From Sphingomonas sp. R-74633 (GTDB lineage: Bacteria; Pseudomonadota; Alphaproteobacteria; Sphingomonadales; Sphingomonadaceae): a DNA stretch of 64,000 nt. Location: assembly GCF_013416555.1 (NCBI RefSeq), contig NZ_JACCFG010000005.1, positions 310,001 to 374,000 on the forward strand, read 5' to 3'. This document shows, one piece after another, positions 44,682 to 53,006 of this stretch. Position numbers and translations under genes: made by a program. The notes beneath the pieces were generated by a model that made no database searches, had not been told where the DNA came from, and saw only the letters and a list, made by a program, of their open reading frames with translations. Position 1 is the stretch's first letter, and each line of letters starts with the position of its first letter.

Positions 44682-45700
44682 CTGATTCCGATCGCCTCCT
44701 GTCCTCCGGTCGCCGCACCGAAGACGTCGATGCCGCGCTGCGCCCCAAGAGCCTCGAGGAGTTCGTCGGCCAGCGGGCGGCGCGTGAGAATCTGCGCGTG
44801 TTCATCCAGGCGGCGAAGGCGCGCGGCGAGGCGCTCGACCATGTCCTGTTCTTCGGCCCGCCGGGGCTCGGCAAGACCACGCTCGCCCAGATCATCGCCC
44901 GTGAAATGGGCGTCGGCTTCCGCTCGACCTCGGGCCCGGTGATCGCCAAGTCGGGCGACCTGGCGGCGCTGCTGACCAATCTCGAGGACGGCGATGTGCT
45001 GTTCATCGACGAGATCCACCGGCTGAATCCCGCGGTCGAGGAAGTCCTCTACCCGGCGATGGAAGACCGTGCGCTCGACCTGATGATCGGCGAGGGGCCG
45101 TCCGCCCGCAGCGTGCGCATCGACCTGCCGCGCTTCACGCTGGTCGGCGCCACCACCCGCCAGGGGCTGCTCACCCAGCCGCTCAGGGACCGGTTCGGCA
45201 TCCCGGTGCGCCTCAATTTCTATACGGTCGACGAGCTCGAGAAAGTGGTCACCCGCGCCGCACGCCTGCTCGACCTCCACGTCGCCCCTGACGGCGCGCA
45301 GGAGATCGCCAAGCGCTCGCGCGGCACCCCGCGCATCGCCGGCCGCCTGCTCCGCCGGGTGCGCGACTTCGCCAATGTGCTGGGCGAGGAGACGGTCCAT
45401 GCCCGGGTGGCGGACCAGTCGCTCACCCGGCTCGAAGTCGATGCGCTCGGCCTCGATTCGATGGACCGGCGCTACCTCACGATGATCGCCGACATCTACA
45501 AGGGCGGTCCGGTCGGGGTGGAGACGCTGGCGGCGGGGCTCTCGGAGCCGCGCGACACGATCGAGGAAGTGATCGAGCCGTATCTGATCCAGATCGGGAT
45601 GATCGCCCGCACGGCCCGCGGACGCTGTCTCAATGTCGCCGGATGGAAGCATCTCGGCCTCACCCCTCCATCCACCGCGCAGGAAGGGCTGTTCGACTGA
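44678..45700 (+). CDS. ruvB: Holliday junction helicase RuvB
   Basis: 340 residues. AAA+ ATPase with Walker [13 protein letters not shown], Walker [12 protein letters not shown], sensor [17 protein letters not shown], and a winged-helix C-terminus (LDSMDRRYL ... [31 protein letters not shown]). It drives branch migration with RuvA. The start overlaps the previous stop (ATGA). ybgC follows after 44 bases. Confidence 0.98.
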   Translation: MTDSDRLLSSGRRTEDVDAALRPKSLEEFVGQRAARENLRVFIQAAKARGEALDHVLFFGPPGLGKTTLAQIIAREMGVGFRSTSGPVIAKSGDLAALLTNLEDGDVLFIDEIHRLNPAVEEVLYPAMEDRALDLMIGEGPSARSVRIDLPRFTLVGATTRQGLLTQPLRDRFGIPVRLNFYTVDELEKVVTRAARLLDLHVAPDGAQEIAKRSRGTPRIAGRLLRRVRDFANVLGEETVHARVADQSLTRLEVDALGLDSMDRRYLTMIADIYKGGPVGVETLAAGLSEPRDTIEEVIEPYLIQIGMIARTARGRCLNVAGWKHLGLTPPSTAQEGLFD

Positions 45701-45744
45701 GGGCGGGGGTTCCCCCCGCGGAATCGCTGGGTTAGGGCCATTTC

Positions 45745-46191
45745 ATGTCCGTGCCATTTGCCCCTGGCCGTTTCGAAGGCCTCGAGCATCATTTCGTCCT
45801 GCGTGTCTACTTCGAGGACACCGACCTCAGCGGCGTGGTCTACCACGCCAACTATCTGCGGTTCATGGAGCGTGCCCGCTCGGATATGCTCATGCTCGCC
45901 GGTGTCGATCAGCGCGCCGTGCACGAAGCCGGTGTCGGCGCCTATGCGCTGCGGGAGGCCAATGTGCGTTTCCGGGCGCCGGCGCGGCTGGGGGACGAAC
46001 TGGTGGTGGTCAGCCGGGTAGTCCGGCTGCGCCCCGCCGCGGTGGATATTCATCAACGAGTCATGCGCGAGCTTACCATAGTGGCCGAAGCGGAGGTTGA
46101 GGCGGTGTTCGTCGCCCCCTCCGGCCGTCCACGACGCCAGCCGGCGGAATGGATGGAGCGGTTCGCGCCGCTGGTCTCAAAGGGGAACTGA
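45745..46191 (+). CDS. ybgC: Tol-Pal-associated acyl-CoA thioesterase
   Basis: 148 residues of hotdog fold. YFEDTDLSGVVYHANYLRFMERARSD has the catalytic Asp of the YbgC/4HBT family. It hydrolyses short acyl-CoA and stands at the head of the tol cluster, as in most bacteria. tolQ begins 7 bases after it. Confidence 0.95.
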   Translation: MSVPFAPGRFEGLEHHFVLRVYFEDTDLSGVVYHANYLRFMERARSDMLMLAGVDQRAVHEAGVGAYALREANVRFRAPARLGDELVVVSRVVRLRPAAVDIHQRVMRELTIVAEAEVEAVFVAPSGRPRRQPAEWMERFAPLVSKGN

Positions 46192-46198
46192 ACCGATC

Positions 46199-46888
46199 AT
46201 GGAATTCATCAGCACCGACGCCGCAACCATGTCGCCGATCGGCCTGTTCCTGCAGGCGGACTGGGTGGTGCGCGCCGTGATGATCGGCCTGCTGCTCGCC
46301 TCGCTCTGGACCTGGGCGATCATCCTGAGCTTCGGCTTCCGCGCCAGCTCGGTGAAGAAGGCGATCGACAAGTTCGAGAGCGAGTATCGCGAGGCCGACG
46401 ATATCGACGAATTCCACCGCCGCGCCGCCGGCCGGGACCAGCCGATCGCCCGCGTCTTTGCCGCCGGTGTCACCGAATGGCGCCGCTCGACTTCGGGCAA
46501 GGCGATCGACCGCGAGGGCACCCGCGAGCGCCTTGCCACTGCGATGGGCGCCACGGTTGCACAGGAGATCGACCGTCTGGCCGACCGCCTGAACTTCCTC
46601 GCCACCGTCGGCGCGGTCGCGCCGTTCGTCGGCCTGTTCGGCACCGTCTGGGGCATCATGCGCAGCTTCACCAGCATCGCCAAAGAGCAGAGCGCCTCGC
46701 TCGCCGTGGTCGCGCCGGGCATGGCCGAGGCGCTGTTCGCCACCGCTATCGGCCTGTTCGCCGCCATCCCGGCGGTGATCGCCTACAACCGCTATTCGCA
46801 CCAGGTGAACCGCATCGAGGCGCGCCTCAACCGCTTCGCCGACGGCTTCCACGCGACGCTCAGCCGTCGCCTGGAGATGGAGGCCTAA
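46199..46888 (+). CDS. tolQ: TolQ, proton-channel subunit
   Basis: 229 residues with three transmembrane segments (AVMIGLLLASLWTWAIIL; AVAPFVGLFGTVWGIMRSF; AMAEALFATAIGLFAAIPAV). It couples proton flow to TolA in envelope constriction at division. The MotA/TolQ/ExbB fold is clear. The intergenic gap to ybgC is 7 bases. Confidence 0.97.
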   Translation: MEFISTDAATMSPIGLFLQADWVVRAVMIGLLLASLWTWAIILSFGFRASSVKKAIDKFESEYREADDIDEFHRRAAGRDQPIARVFAAGVTEWRRSTSGKAIDREGTRERLATAMGATVAQEIDRLADRLNFLATVGAVAPFVGLFGTVWGIMRSFTSIAKEQSASLAVVAPGMAEALFATAIGLFAAIPAVIAYNRYSHQVNRIEARLNRFADGFHATLSRRLEMEA

Positions 46889-46892
46889 GCGC

Positions 46893-47336
46893 ATGGCGAT
46901 GCACCTCCCCTCCGGAAAGGGCCGCGGCCGCCGCGCACCGATGGCCGAGATCAACGTCACGCCGCTGGTCGACGTGATGCTGGTGCTGCTGATCATTTTC
47001 ATGGTCACCGCGCCGCTGCTCACCGCGGGCGTGCCGGTCAACCTGCCCGAGAGCCGCGCCAAGCCGGTCGACCAGGACCAGAAGCCCGTCCAGATCTCGA
47101 TCGACGACAAGGGCCAGGTCTTCGTCGATGACGAGCTGACTTCGGATGCGACCCTCTCGTCCAAGCTCGAGGAAATCGCCGGCCGCGCGCCGGGTCCGGA
47201 CGGCAAGCCGGCCGCAGTGTTCCTGCGCGCCGACCAGGGCCTTGGCTATGGCAAGGTGATGAAGGTGATGGGCGAGCTCAACCATGCCGGCCTCAACCGC
47301 GTGTCGCTGATCACCGACGCGAGCAGCAAGCCGTGA
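46893..47336 (+). CDS. tolR: TolR, proton-channel subunit
   Basis: 147 residues. MAEINVTPLVDVMLVLLIIFM contains the single transmembrane helix with its conserved Asp. The periplasmic domain has a TolR fold (LPESRAKP, VFLRADQGLGYGKVMKVMG). With TolQ it forms the proton channel. Confidence 0.97.
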   Translation: MAMHLPSGKGRGRRAPMAEINVTPLVDVMLVLLIIFMVTAPLLTAGVPVNLPESRAKPVDQDQKPVQISIDDKGQVFVDDELTSDATLSSKLEEIAGRAPGPDGKPAAVFLRADQGLGYGKVMKVMGELNHAGLNRVSLITDASSKP

Positions 47337-48127
47337 TGGACAGGGGCGAAGGAGCAGGACTGACGATTGCGCTGGCGGGGCATATTGTCCTGTTCGGCAT
47401 CTTGTCGGTCGGCTTCCTCGCCACGCCGAACCCGCTGAAATTGAAGCCCACGCCGATCGAAGTCGCCTTGGTCGATCAGGTCGCGCTGGAAAGCACCTCG
47501 CCGAACCCGACCAGCGAGATGCCGGCCGCCAAGCTCTCGCCGGTCGAGGCGCCCGTCGAGCCCGACAGCGCCCCCCCGGAGCCTGCGCCCAACCCACAGC
47601 CCATCGCCAAGCCGCAACCGGCCCAGCCCAAGCCGGCGCCCGTACCCGATGCGAAGCCCGCACCAAAGACGCCGCCCAAGGCCGCGCCGGCGCAGGCGCC
47701 CGCGCGCCCGTCCAACCGCCCGATCGCACCGACCGGCCGGCTGGACGGCCTGCTCGCCGGGATCGGGGACAAGCCAAGCCCGAGCAAGTCGGTCACGCCG
47801 CCCGCCGCGACGGTCGGGCCGGAGCAGAAGGCCGCACTCAGCGCCGCGATCATCCGCCAGATCCGCCCGCATTGGGCCCCGCCGAGCGGAGCCGATTCGG
47901 ACAAGCTGCGCACGACCGTGACGGTGCGCCTCAACGAGGATGGCTCGCTTGCCGGCGAGCCGCGTGTCACGGCGCAGACCGGTGTTACCGACAGCAACCG
48001 CGCCCAGGCCGATCTCGCCCGCGATCGCGCAATCCGCGCGGTCAAGCTCGCCGCTCCCTTCAAACTGCCACCGCAATTCTACAGCGCGTGGAAAGTCATA
48101 GCCCCGGTTTTGTACGAGGACCTGTGA
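47336..48127 (+). CDS. tolA: TolA-like energy transducer
   Basis: 263 residues: a membrane anchor (TIALAGHIVLFGILSVGFL), a Pro/Ala/Lys-rich extended stretch (about 65-145), and a C-terminal TonB/TolA-like domain (SAAIIRQIRPHWAPPSG ... TTVTVRLNEDGSLAG). It links inner-membrane TolQR to Pal and TolB. The start overlaps TolR's stop (TGATG). The spacer lacks the coiled coil of E. coli TolA, as in relatives. Confidence 0.9.
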   Translation: MDRGEGAGLTIALAGHIVLFGILSVGFLATPNPLKLKPTPIEVALVDQVALESTSPNPTSEMPAAKLSPVEAPVEPDSAPPEPAPNPQPIAKPQPAQPKPAPVPDAKPAPKTPPKAAPAQAPARPSNRPIAPTGRLDGLLAGIGDKPSPSKSVTPPAATVGPEQKAALSAAIIRQIRPHWAPPSGADSDKLRTTVTVRLNEDGSLAGEPRVTAQTGVTDSNRAQADLARDRAIRAVKLAAPFKLPPQFYSAWKVIAPVLYEDL

Positions 48128-48129
48128 AG

Positions 48130-49497
48130 ATGAAATTTGCCCATCTGACGATCGCGGCCCTGCTGGCGAGCACCGCGGCCACCACGGCGCAGGCGCAGGA
48201 CGTGCCCGCCCCGCAGCCGCAGCCGGCGCAGGACCAGGATCAGCCGCTCAGCGTCGACGTGAGCAACACCGCGGCCAAAGACCTGATCATCGCGATTCCC
48301 GCGATGCCCACCTCTCAGGCGGTCAACACCGCGGCGGGCCCGACCGATCAGCTCGGAGCCAAGCTCGCCCAGGTGGTCGAGGACGATCTGCGCAACACGG
48401 GCCTGTTCAAGACCCGCGGGCCGAGCGCGAGCCGCGCGATCGTGTACAGCGAAGTCACCGCGCCCAATTACGGCAGCTGGAACGGCAACCAGGCGATCAT
48501 CCAGGGCTATGTCCGCGCCAATGGCAACGGGTCGCTGACCGTCGGCTGCTATCTCTACGACGTGCTGCTGCAGAGCGAACTGGTTCGCCAGGGCTTCGTC
48601 GTCTCGCCCGGCGACTGGCGCCGCGCCGCGCACAAATGCGCCGATGCAGTCTATTCGAAGCTTAGCGGCGAAGGCCCGTATTTCGACAGCCAGGTCGTCT
48701 ATGTCGCCGAGACCGGCCCCAAGAACAAGCGCCGCAAGCAGCTGGCGATCATGGACCAGGACGGCGCCAACCATCGCTTCCTGACCAACGGCCAGTCGAT
48801 CGTGCTCACGCCGCGCATGAGCCCGAAGCAGAACGCGATCGTCTATATGAGCTACACCCAGCGCAAGCCGTCCATCTATGTCTACGACATGGCGACGCGC
48901 GAGAACCGGCTGCTCGTGTCGAATGTGAGCCTCAGCTTCGCGCCGCGCTTCTCGCCGGACGGGCGCAACGTGCTCTTCTCGATGGCGCAGGCCGGCAACA
49001 CCGACGTCTACCGGATCGCCGCGGCCGGTGGTGCGCCGGTGCGGCTCACCAACGCGCCGGGCATCGATACCGGCGGCAGCTATTCGCCCGACGGATCGAA
49101 GATCGTGTTCGAGAGCGATCGCAGCGGCACCCAGCAGATCTACGTGATGAACGCCGATGGCTCTGGCCAGCACCGGATCAGCTTCGGCGGCGGGCGCTAT
49201 GCCACGCCGGTGTGGAGCCCGCGCGGCGATCTGATCGCCTTCACCCGCACCGGCGGCGGCGCGTTCCGCATCGGGGTGATGAATCCGGCGGGCAGCGGCG
49301 AGAAGCTGCTGACCAACAGCTGGGGCGACGAAGCGCCGAGCTGGTCGCCCAACGGGCGCGTGCTGATGTTCTTCCGTGCGGCCCAGGGTTCGGGCCGTCC
49401 GGACCTGTGGTCGGTGGATCTCACCGGCACCAATGCGCGGCGCATTCCCACGCCGCTCGACGGATCGGATCCCAGCTGGGGACCGATTCGCCCCTGA
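48130..49497 (+). CDS. tolB: TolB periplasmic beta-propeller
   Basis: 455 residues with a signal peptide ending TTAQAQ. The N-terminal domain holds the TolA-binding part. The propeller has the repeated motifs SPDGRNVLFS, SPDGSKIVFESDR, SPRGDLIAFTR and SPNGRVLMF. It binds Pal and competes with it for peptidoglycan. GTG 48124 is an alternative start overlapping tolA's stop; ATG 48130 has a better-spaced GAGG. Confidence 0.97.
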   Translation: MKFAHLTIAALLASTAATTAQAQDVPAPQPQPAQDQDQPLSVDVSNTAAKDLIIAIPAMPTSQAVNTAAGPTDQLGAKLAQVVEDDLRNTGLFKTRGPSASRAIVYSEVTAPNYGSWNGNQAIIQGYVRANGNGSLTVGCYLYDVLLQSELVRQGFVVSPGDWRRAAHKCADAVYSKLSGEGPYFDSQVVYVAETGPKNKRRKQLAIMDQDGANHRFLTNGQSIVLTPRMSPKQNAIVYMSYTQRKPSIYVYDMATRENRLLVSNVSLSFAPRFSPDGRNVLFSMAQAGNTDVYRIAAAGGAPVRLTNAPGIDTGGSYSPDGSKIVFESDRSGTQQIYVMNADGSGQHRISFGGGRYATPVWSPRGDLIAFTRTGGGAFRIGVMNPAGSGEKLLTNSWGDEAPSWSPNGRVLMFFRAAQGSGRPDLWSVDLTGTNARRIPTPLDGSDPSWGPIRP

Positions 49498-49563
49498 AAC
49501 GTTTTCGCATCTGTGCTAAGGCCCGACCCACGGGTTTGATGCGGTGAGAGAAGGAGAAAGACC

Positions 49564-50076
49564 ATGTCCAAGATCACGACTGGCCTGGTGCTCGGCATCG
49601 CGCTGATCGCCACTGCGGGTTGCACCAAGAAGCGCACCGTGGCCGACATTCCGCCCGCTCCGTCGGAGACCGGCCCGGCCACGTCGGGCGAGGGTGACAG
49701 CGACACGGTTGCGGCGCCGCTCAACGAGCAGTTCCGCCGCGAAGTGGCAAGCGACACGATCCATTTCTCGTTCGACCAATATGACATCGATCCCGAGGCG
49801 CGCGCGATCCTCGACAGCCAGGCCCAGTGGCTGTCGTCGCACCCGAACACGCGCGTGACGATCGAGGGGCATTGCGACGAGCGCGGCACGCGCGAGTACA
49901 ACCTCGCGCTCGGCGACCGCCGCGCCAATGCGACCAAGAACTATCTGGCTTCGCGCGGCATCTCGCCGGCGCGGATCACCACGATCAGCTATGGCAAGGA
50001 GCGCCCGATCGCGCTCGGCTCGGACGACGCCAGCTGGTCGCAGAACCGCCGCGCGGTGACCATCGTTATCAGCTGA
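49564..50076 (+). CDS. pal: Peptidoglycan-associated lipoprotein
   Basis: 170 residues. The lipobox IATAGC precedes the lipidated Cys. The OmpA-like domain has FDQYDIDPEARAILDSQAQW and EGHCDERGTREYNLALGDRRA, the peptidoglycan-binding motifs. It anchors the outer membrane to the wall. GAAGGAGA precedes the ATG. A terminator follows, closing the tol cluster. Confidence 0.98.
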   Translation: MSKITTGLVLGIALIATAGCTKKRTVADIPPAPSETGPATSGEGDSDTVAAPLNEQFRREVASDTIHFSFDQYDIDPEARAILDSQAQWLSSHPNTRVTIEGHCDERGTREYNLALGDRRANATKNYLASRGISPARITTISYGKERPIALGSDDASWSQNRRAVTIVIS

Positions 50077-50099
50077 GGCGTTTCGCCTGAGAAGAAACG

Positions 50100-50129
50100 G
50101 GCCGCCGGGGGAAACTCCGGCGGCCTTTT
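50100..50129 (+). terminator. Terminator of the tol-pal cluster
   Basis: GGCCGCCGG and CCGGCGGCC form a 9-base stem with an 8-base loop, followed by TTTT. It lies 23 bases after the pal stop. Confidence 0.9.
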
Positions 50130-50138
50130 CGATTCCGA

Positions 50139-50165
50139 TTGCAACGGCCTCCGACTCGATATAAA
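50139..50165 (+). promoter_or_regulatory. Candidate promoter of the SPFH operon
   Basis: TTGCAA (50139-50144), 15 bases, then TATAAA (50160-50165) in an AT-rich stretch that continues to the start codon. The spacing is slightly short. Confidence 0.4.
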
Positions 50166-50190
50166 TACGATATCATAATTTCGGGAGGCA

Positions 50191-51099
50191 ATGATGATTG
50201 ACGTCCGTACCGCAGCTCCGGCGCTCAGCCAGAGCCGCGAAAAGTCCGCCAGCACGGCGAGCGGCTATGGCATGCTGCTGGTGCTGGTCGCAGCACTGGC
50301 CGCGACCGTGGGCGCGATCACCCAGATCGATCGCATGGCCGACTGGATCGTGGTGTCGTGGCTCGTCGCCTCGGTGTTGATCGAGCTGTTCGTGCTCTGC
50401 GGTTTCTACCTGCTCCAGCCGAACCAGGCGGTAGTGGTCACGCTGTTCGGCGATTATCGCGGCACCGATCGCACCACCGGCCTGCGCTGGACCTGGCCGT
50501 GGATGAGCAAGAAGAAGGTCTCTGTCCGCGCCAACAACATCATCTCGGATCGCATCAAGGTGAACGATCTGCGCGGCAATCCGATCGAGATGGCGGCGCA
50601 GGTGGTATGGCGCGTGACCGACACCGCGCAGGCGCTGTTCGACGTCGATGATTACAAGGCGTTCGTGATGGTCCAGATCGAGGCCGCGGTGCGGACGATC
50701 GGCTCGCGCTATCCCTATGACGATTTCGAGCATCAGGAAGTCACGCTGCGCGGCAATCACGATCAGGTCGGTGCCGAGCTGCGCGACGAGCTGATCGCCC
50801 GCCTGCACGTCGCCGGCATCACTGTCGACGAATGCGGCTTCACTCACCTGGCCTATGCGCAGGAGATCGCCGGCGCGATGCTTCGCCGCCAGCAGGCCCA
50901 GGCGGTGGTCGCCGCGCGCCAGACGCTGGTCGAGGGTGCGGTCGGCATGGTCGAGATGGCGCTCGCCCAGCTTTCGGCCAAGAATGTCGTTGAGCTCGAC
51001 GACGAGCGCCGCGCCGCGATGGTCTCCAACCTGATGGTCGTGCTGTGCGGCGAGCGGGATACGCAGCCCGTGGTCAACGCAGGCTCGCTGTACCAGTAA
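50191..51099 (+). CDS. SPFH/Band-7 domain membrane protein
   Basis: 302 residues. Two hydrophobic helices (about 27-47 and 53-73) precede the SPFH domain ([20 protein letters not shown] ... [42 protein letters not shown]). A coiled-coil-like tail follows ([20 protein letters not shown]). SPFH proteins form large ring assemblies in membranes. GGGAGG precedes tandem ATGs at 50191 and 50194. It leads a run of five small genes on the same strand. Confidence 0.92.
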   Translation: MMIDVRTAAPALSQSREKSASTASGYGMLLVLVAALAATVGAITQIDRMADWIVVSWLVASVLIELFVLCGFYLLQPNQAVVVTLFGDYRGTDRTTGLRWTWPWMSKKKVSVRANNIISDRIKVNDLRGNPIEMAAQVVWRVTDTAQALFDVDDYKAFVMVQIEAAVRTIGSRYPYDDFEHQEVTLRGNHDQVGAELRDELIARLHVAGITVDECGFTHLAYAQEIAGAMLRRQQAQAVVAARQTLVEGAVGMVEMALAQLSAKNVVELDDERRAAMVSNLMVVLCGERDTQPVVNAGSLYQ

Positions 51100-51108
51100 G
51101 GCGCGATC

Positions 51109-51324
51109 GTGTCCCAGCCGCCGCAGAAGAAAGCCTTTCCGCTCCGCCTCGATCCCGCACTCTATGCGGCGATCGAGCGGGCGGCTGCGAGCGACCTGAG
51201 GAGCGTCAACGCCCAGGTCGAGTGCCTGCTGCGCGAGGCGCTGGGGCGGCGCGGCGTGAAGCTCGCCGAGCCGGTGCGGCCCAAGCGCGGCCGTCCGCCC
51301 AAGGCGAAGGAAGGCGAGGAATAG
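51109..51324 (+). CDS. Ribbon-helix-helix protein with AT-hook tail
   Basis: 71 residues. [18 protein letters not shown] and [14 protein letters not shown] is the Arc-like ribbon-helix-helix fold. The C-terminus [10 protein letters not shown] contains an RGRPPK AT-hook. It probably binds DNA as a dimer. It starts with GTG 9 bases after the SPFH gene. Proteins of this type commonly accompany SPFH genes, and an autoregulatory role is plausible. Confidence 0.8.
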   Translation: MSQPPQKKAFPLRLDPALYAAIERAAASDLRSVNAQVECLLREALGRRGVKLAEPVRPKRGRPPKAKEGEE

Positions 51325-51328
51325 CGCG

Positions 51329-51568
51329 ATGACCGAAGCGGATGCCTGGTTTGTACGCCGCCAGCGGGGCGCCAACTACCAGATCGTGCCGCGCAAGCCC
51401 CAGGGCTGGCTGGTGCTCGCGGTCTACATCCTCTCCACGCTGGCGTTCACGCCGGTGCTGCGCCCGCCCACCACGGTCCATCTCATAATCTGGCTGATAC
51501 TGATCTTCGCCGCGACGGCGGTGTTCTCGCTCGTCGTCTGGCGCACCTCGGTTCCGGCCCAGGACTAA
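51329..51568 (+). CDS. Two-helix small membrane protein
   Basis: 79 residues with hydrophobic segments at about 28-43 (WLVLAVYILSTLAFTPVL) and 49-70 (VHLIIWLILIFAATAVFSLVVW). A basic N-terminus (FVRRQRGANYQIVPRKPQG) suggests a cytoplasmic start. It begins 4 bases after the RHH gene. Unknown function. Confidence 0.72.
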   Translation: MTEADAWFVRRQRGANYQIVPRKPQGWLVLAVYILSTLAFTPVLRPPTTVHLIIWLILIFAATAVFSLVVWRTSVPAQD

Positions 51569-51579
51569 GGAGCAAACAG

Positions 51580-51681
51580 ATGTTCATGGCATTTCACGTC
51601 AGCCGCGAGCGGCTTCCGCTCGTCCTCGCCATCGCCGGCGTTGCACTGCTCGCTGGCATCGCAGCGGCGCTGTTCCTGTGA
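51580..51681 (+). CDS. 33-residue single-helix membrane protein
   Basis: ATG 51580 has AAGGAG seven bases upstream. The product is MFMAFHVSRERLPLVLAIAG followed by a hydrophobic end, one transmembrane helix with a basic N-terminal side. The TGA at 51679-51681 overlaps the next ATG by one base. The strong ribosome site and exact fit between neighbours support a real gene. Confidence 0.7.
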   Translation: MFMAFHVSRERLPLVLAIAGVALLAGIAAALFL

Positions 51682-51950
51682 TGGGCGCGCGCTTCCGCGA
51701 CGCGGGCAGCGTCCGCCCCGGCTACTGGTTCCGTCCGAAGCGTTTCGGCTTCGGCGCGGTGCCGGTTACCTGGCAGGGCTGGGCGGCGACGATGGCATTC
51801 GTCGCGCTTGCCGGCCTGCTCGCCAATCTCGTGACGCACCGCGACCGGATCTGGCTGGTGCTCTTCGTGCCGCTGGTCGCCGCCTATCTGTGGCTGGTCG
51901 CGGTCAAGACCGATGGCGGCTGGGGCTTCCGCTGGGGGGAGGACGCATAA
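51681..51950 (+). CDS. Small two-helix membrane protein
   Basis: 89 residues from ATG 51681. GYWFRPKRFGFGAVPVTWQG precedes two hydrophobic helices (ATMAFVALAGLLANLV and IWLVLFVPLVAAYLWLVAV). The conserved aromatic start and short tail (WGFRWGEDA) look family-specific but are not known to me. It overlaps the stops on both sides (TGATG, TAATG). Confidence 0.72.
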   Translation: MGARFRDAGSVRPGYWFRPKRFGFGAVPVTWQGWAATMAFVALAGLLANLVTHRDRIWLVLFVPLVAAYLWLVAVKTDGGWGFRWGEDA

Positions 51951-52165
51951 TGGCCAGGTCGATCATCTGCCCGAAATGCCAGAGCGCGATGGAAGAGGGC
52001 TTCACCCTGGCCTATCGCGACAGCACCCGGCGCACCACGGGATGGGTGGCTGGCCCGCCGACGAAGAGCCTGTTCCTCGGCCTGAAGCTGCCGCACCCGC
52101 CGATCAGCATCCAGACCTGGCGCTGCCCGCGGTGCGGCTTCCTCGAGAATTACGCCAGGGCTTGA
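51950..52165 (+). CDS. Small zinc-ribbon protein (PF20097-like)
   Basis: 71 residues with CPKCQSAMEEGF near the start and CPRCGFLENYA near the end, the two halves of a zinc ribbon, separated by a 50-residue insert (TTGWVAGPPTKSLFLGLKLP). It closes the SPFH operon. Probably a soluble metal-binding adapter. Confidence 0.8.
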   Translation: MARSIICPKCQSAMEEGFTLAYRDSTRRTTGWVAGPPTKSLFLGLKLPHPPISIQTWRCPRCGFLENYARA

Positions 52166-52169
52166 GCGA

Positions 52170-53006
52170 TCAGGCCAGCGCCTCGTCGAGCAGCCGGGCG
52201 AGGCGCAGCCCGCCCTTGATCACCTGGTCGCGGGCTTCGGGCACCCACTTCTCGATCATCTCCTCGGTGATCGCCACGCGGCCGGTGATCGGCTTGCACG
52301 CCTCGCCGCCGTTCAGATCGGCATAGACGGTCTTGGAAAGTTCCCAGCTGTCCTTGCCCCAGTCGGTGACGGTGCCGCCGCCGAACTTCGCGCGGTCGGC
52401 GCGGCTGTAGCTGCGCACGATATTGGGCCCCGAAGTGATCGCGCGCTCGGCGAGCAGCCCGTCCCACACCGAATGGAGGTTCAGCCGGTCGGTCGAATAG
52501 ATGCCGTAGCTCACCAGCACCTTGTTGCCGCCGGCGTCGTGGTCATGCTCGGCGCCGTGCAGTGGCTGGCCGATGTCGCCGACGAAATGGACGAGGAAGA
52601 GCAGCGCCTTCACCCGCTCGATCTTGGGTGCCTTGCGGTCCTTGAGCGTCTTCACATCGCGCTCGATCTGGGCGGAGACGCAATTGCCGTCCTTGCATTC
52701 GGCGGTCACGTCGAACGGCTTGCAGATATCGGCGTCCTGATAATGCCACACCGAGGCATAGCGCCAGTCGGCGCCCAGCTTCTTGATGCAGTCGGCCCAT
52801 ACCGCGGCATCCTCGATCGTCGTGGCGGGGCAGCCTTCGGTCTTGAGCAGGTCGGTCTGGCGGAGCAGCTGGGTGACCTTCAGCCGGGTTGCCGGCGTGA
52901 TGTTGCGCCAGGCGATCGCGGCGACGGTCTGATGGCCATATTCCCAATAGGCATTGGCGGGCGCGGCGAACCCGATCAGGGCGGCGAGGATCACGAGAAA
53001 GCGCAT
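52170..53006 (-). CDS. Secreted S1/P1-type nuclease
   Basis: 278 residues with a signal peptide ending APANA. The mature protein starts near YWEYGHQTVAAIAW, where the Trp and His bind zinc in this family. Further ligands are in VHFVGDIGQPLHGAEHDHDAGG and NLHSVWD. It cuts single-stranded nucleic acids and removes 3'-phosphates. Its ATG overlaps the upstream acyltransferase stop by one base. Confidence 0.92.
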   Translation of the reverse strand: MRFLVILAALIGFAAPANAYWEYGHQTVAAIAWRNITPATRLKVTQLLRQTDLLKTEGCPATTIEDAAVWADCIKKLGADWRYASVWHYQDADICKPFDVTAECKDGNCVSAQIERDVKTLKDRKAPKIERVKALLFLVHFVGDIGQPLHGAEHDHDAGGNKVLVSYGIYSTDRLNLHSVWDGLLAERAITSGPNIVRSYSRADRAKFGGGTVTDWGKDSWELSKTVYADLNGGEACKPITGRVAITEEMIEKWVPEARDQVIKGGLRLARLLDEALA

